NCBI GenBank assembly: GCA_001604585.1
Contig: LVBW01000014.1
Span: forward strand, 62,271-126,270
Reading direction: 5' to 3'
Origin: Puniceicoccales bacterium Verruco_02
GTDB lineage: Bacteria; Verrucomicrobiota; Verrucomicrobiia; Opitutales; Oceanipulchritudinaceae
DNA: 64,000 nucleotides
The translations under genes and the position numbers were made by a program. Below, piece by piece: positions 63,155 to 64,000 of this stretch. Position 1 is the first letter of the stretch. Each line of letters begins with the position of its first letter. The notes under the pieces are model-generated. The model ran no database searches. It was given only the letters and a program-made list of their open reading frames with translations, and was not told the DNA's origin.

Positions 63155-63907
63155 GTGAGCAGCAAGCCCCTTATCCTCGTAGTGGAAGATGAAAAGGACC
63201 TTGCCGATCTTGTTGGCGAGCAGATCGAGATGTCCGGCATGAGCGCGCAGGTGTTTTACAAACCCTCCACCGCCCTTCGCTTCCTTGAGCACGGCTTTGC
63301 CAATCTCGTCCTGATGGACGTGAACATGCCCGAGATGAACGGTTTCGAGATGATGGCAGAGCTACGCCGCCGCGGCATCGAAAGCCCCGTCATATTCCTG
63401 ACCGGCAACGATTCGGAAATCAGCAAGGTAAGGGGCTTCGAGATGGGCGGGGACGACTACGTGACCAAGCCCTTCAGCCAGGCAGAGCTTGTGGCACGCA
63501 TCCGCGCCGTGCTCCGCCGCACCGAGACTGCGGGCGACATGCAGGTGACAAAGAACGTCTCCCTAGCCCAGGCCCCATTCCAGTTCGCCGGGACCACGGT
63601 AAACCCCGAGCGCATGGAGATTGTGTTCGGCAACGGCGTGGCCGAGAGCATCGGGCGCAAGGAACTGGGCATTATCTGCGCCATGCACGACAATGCGGGC
63701 ATAGTCCTCTCCCGCCGCACCCTCATCCACATGGTCTGGGGCATACACGCGGACGTGCGCAGCCGCAGCCTCGACCAGTACATAGTGCGCATACGCAACC
63801 TGCTAAGCCGCAACGAGTGCGACCACAGCAGCTTCCGCACAGTGCACGGAGTCGGCTACATATACGACCCCGAGCACAAGGGCGGCGACGATCAGGCACC
63901 CCAGTAG
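63155..63907 (+). CDS. OmpR/PhoB family response regulator
   Basis: A 250-residue two-domain regulator starting at GTG 63155. The receiver has the full set: E11, D12 and E13, phospho-acceptor D55 in LVLMDVNMPEMNG, T83 in FLTGND and K105 in VTKPFS. The C-terminal winged helix (about 140-240) has VLSRRTLIHMVWG, RSRSLDQYIVRIRNLL and FRTVHGVGYIY. It could be PhoB for the pst operon at 33221, but no phoR is visible before the window ends. It could equally serve another kinase. The last 93 bases of the window hold nothing recognised. Confidence 0.9.
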   Translation: MSSKPLILVVEDEKDLADLVGEQIEMSGMSAQVFYKPSTALRFLEHGFANLVLMDVNMPEMNGFEMMAELRRRGIESPVIFLTGNDSEISKVRGFEMGGDDYVTKPFSQAELVARIRAVLRRTETAGDMQVTKNVSLAQAPFQFAGTTVNPERMEIVFGNGVAESIGRKELGIICAMHDNAGIVLSRRTLIHMVWGIHADVRSRSLDQYIVRIRNLLSRNECDHSSFRTVHGVGYIYDPEHKGGDDQAPQ

Positions 63908-64000
63908 GCCGCCCCCCAGCAAGAACTGGCGCACAGGGACGACTGTCTGCAAACATGTCGCGGCCTTAATTACGCAGTCGGGCAATGGATTGCGCCTTCC

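Overview
The window reads as a stretch of a G+C-rich, Gram-negative bacterial chromosome, most likely from Verrucomicrobia close to Opitutae. The main clues are a PEP-CTERM sorting tail (VPEPAAFALLGG followed by arginines) at 1208-2212, an outer-membrane FadL porin, KdsB for Kdo-type LPS, a moxR/DUF58/vWA aerotolerance-type cluster, and the near absence of Shine-Dalgarno sequences. The assignment comes from protein flavour only; there is no 16S gene here.

Layout. 1-4630: end of a GH94 phosphorylase, a PEP-CTERM cysteine-peptidase-like protein, FadL, and an 800-base non-coding stretch rich in hairpins. 4629-12500: tRNA-Asp, a TrmA/RlmD-type methyltransferase, kdsB, alr, an AEC permease, glycerate kinase, a YnbE/YdbL pair and oligoribonuclease. 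12592-16189 (minus): a translationally coupled MoxR-DUF58-membrane protein-BatA operon. 16384-25277: the RNase P RNA, a PstS-like orphan, a MATE exporter, glmS, ComEC, a stand-alone 5'-3' exonuclease, and an alanyl-tRNA synthetase that stops after about 408 residues. 25400-32849: a bifunctional fucokinase/GDP-fucose pyrophosphorylase, a secreted hypothetical, a DpnI-family restriction enzyme, a GT4 glycosyltransferase, miaA and pgl. 33108-38655: a pstSCAB-phoU operon behind a candidate PhoB-type operator, with both permeases carrying enlarged extracytoplasmic segments. 39105-48797: a sugar nucleotidyltransferase and three tandem paralogous hybrid histidine kinases. 48812-52646 (minus): clpP-rnhC-rnhB-pdxJ-acpS. 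52753-57846: a DJ-1 protein, murA, meaB and two methyltransferases. 58112-62705: a DUF362-like protein, a TPR lipoprotein, scpB, hisG and hisE. 63155-63907: a PhoB/OmpR-type regulator.

Most of the content is housekeeping. The parts that stand out are: the DpnI homologue, which implies defence against Dam-methylated DNA and a host without GATC adenine methylation; the catalytic-domain-only AlaRS; the three-kinase array with ABC-type periplasmic sensor domains and no dedicated output gene beside it; coiled-coil PstC; the adjacent RNase HIII and HII genes; -10-like hexamers placed so close to start codons that several mRNAs are probably leaderless; and palindromic intergenic elements, two of which hold the stop codons of convergent genes. 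No phage, transposase, integrase or CRISPR array was recognised.
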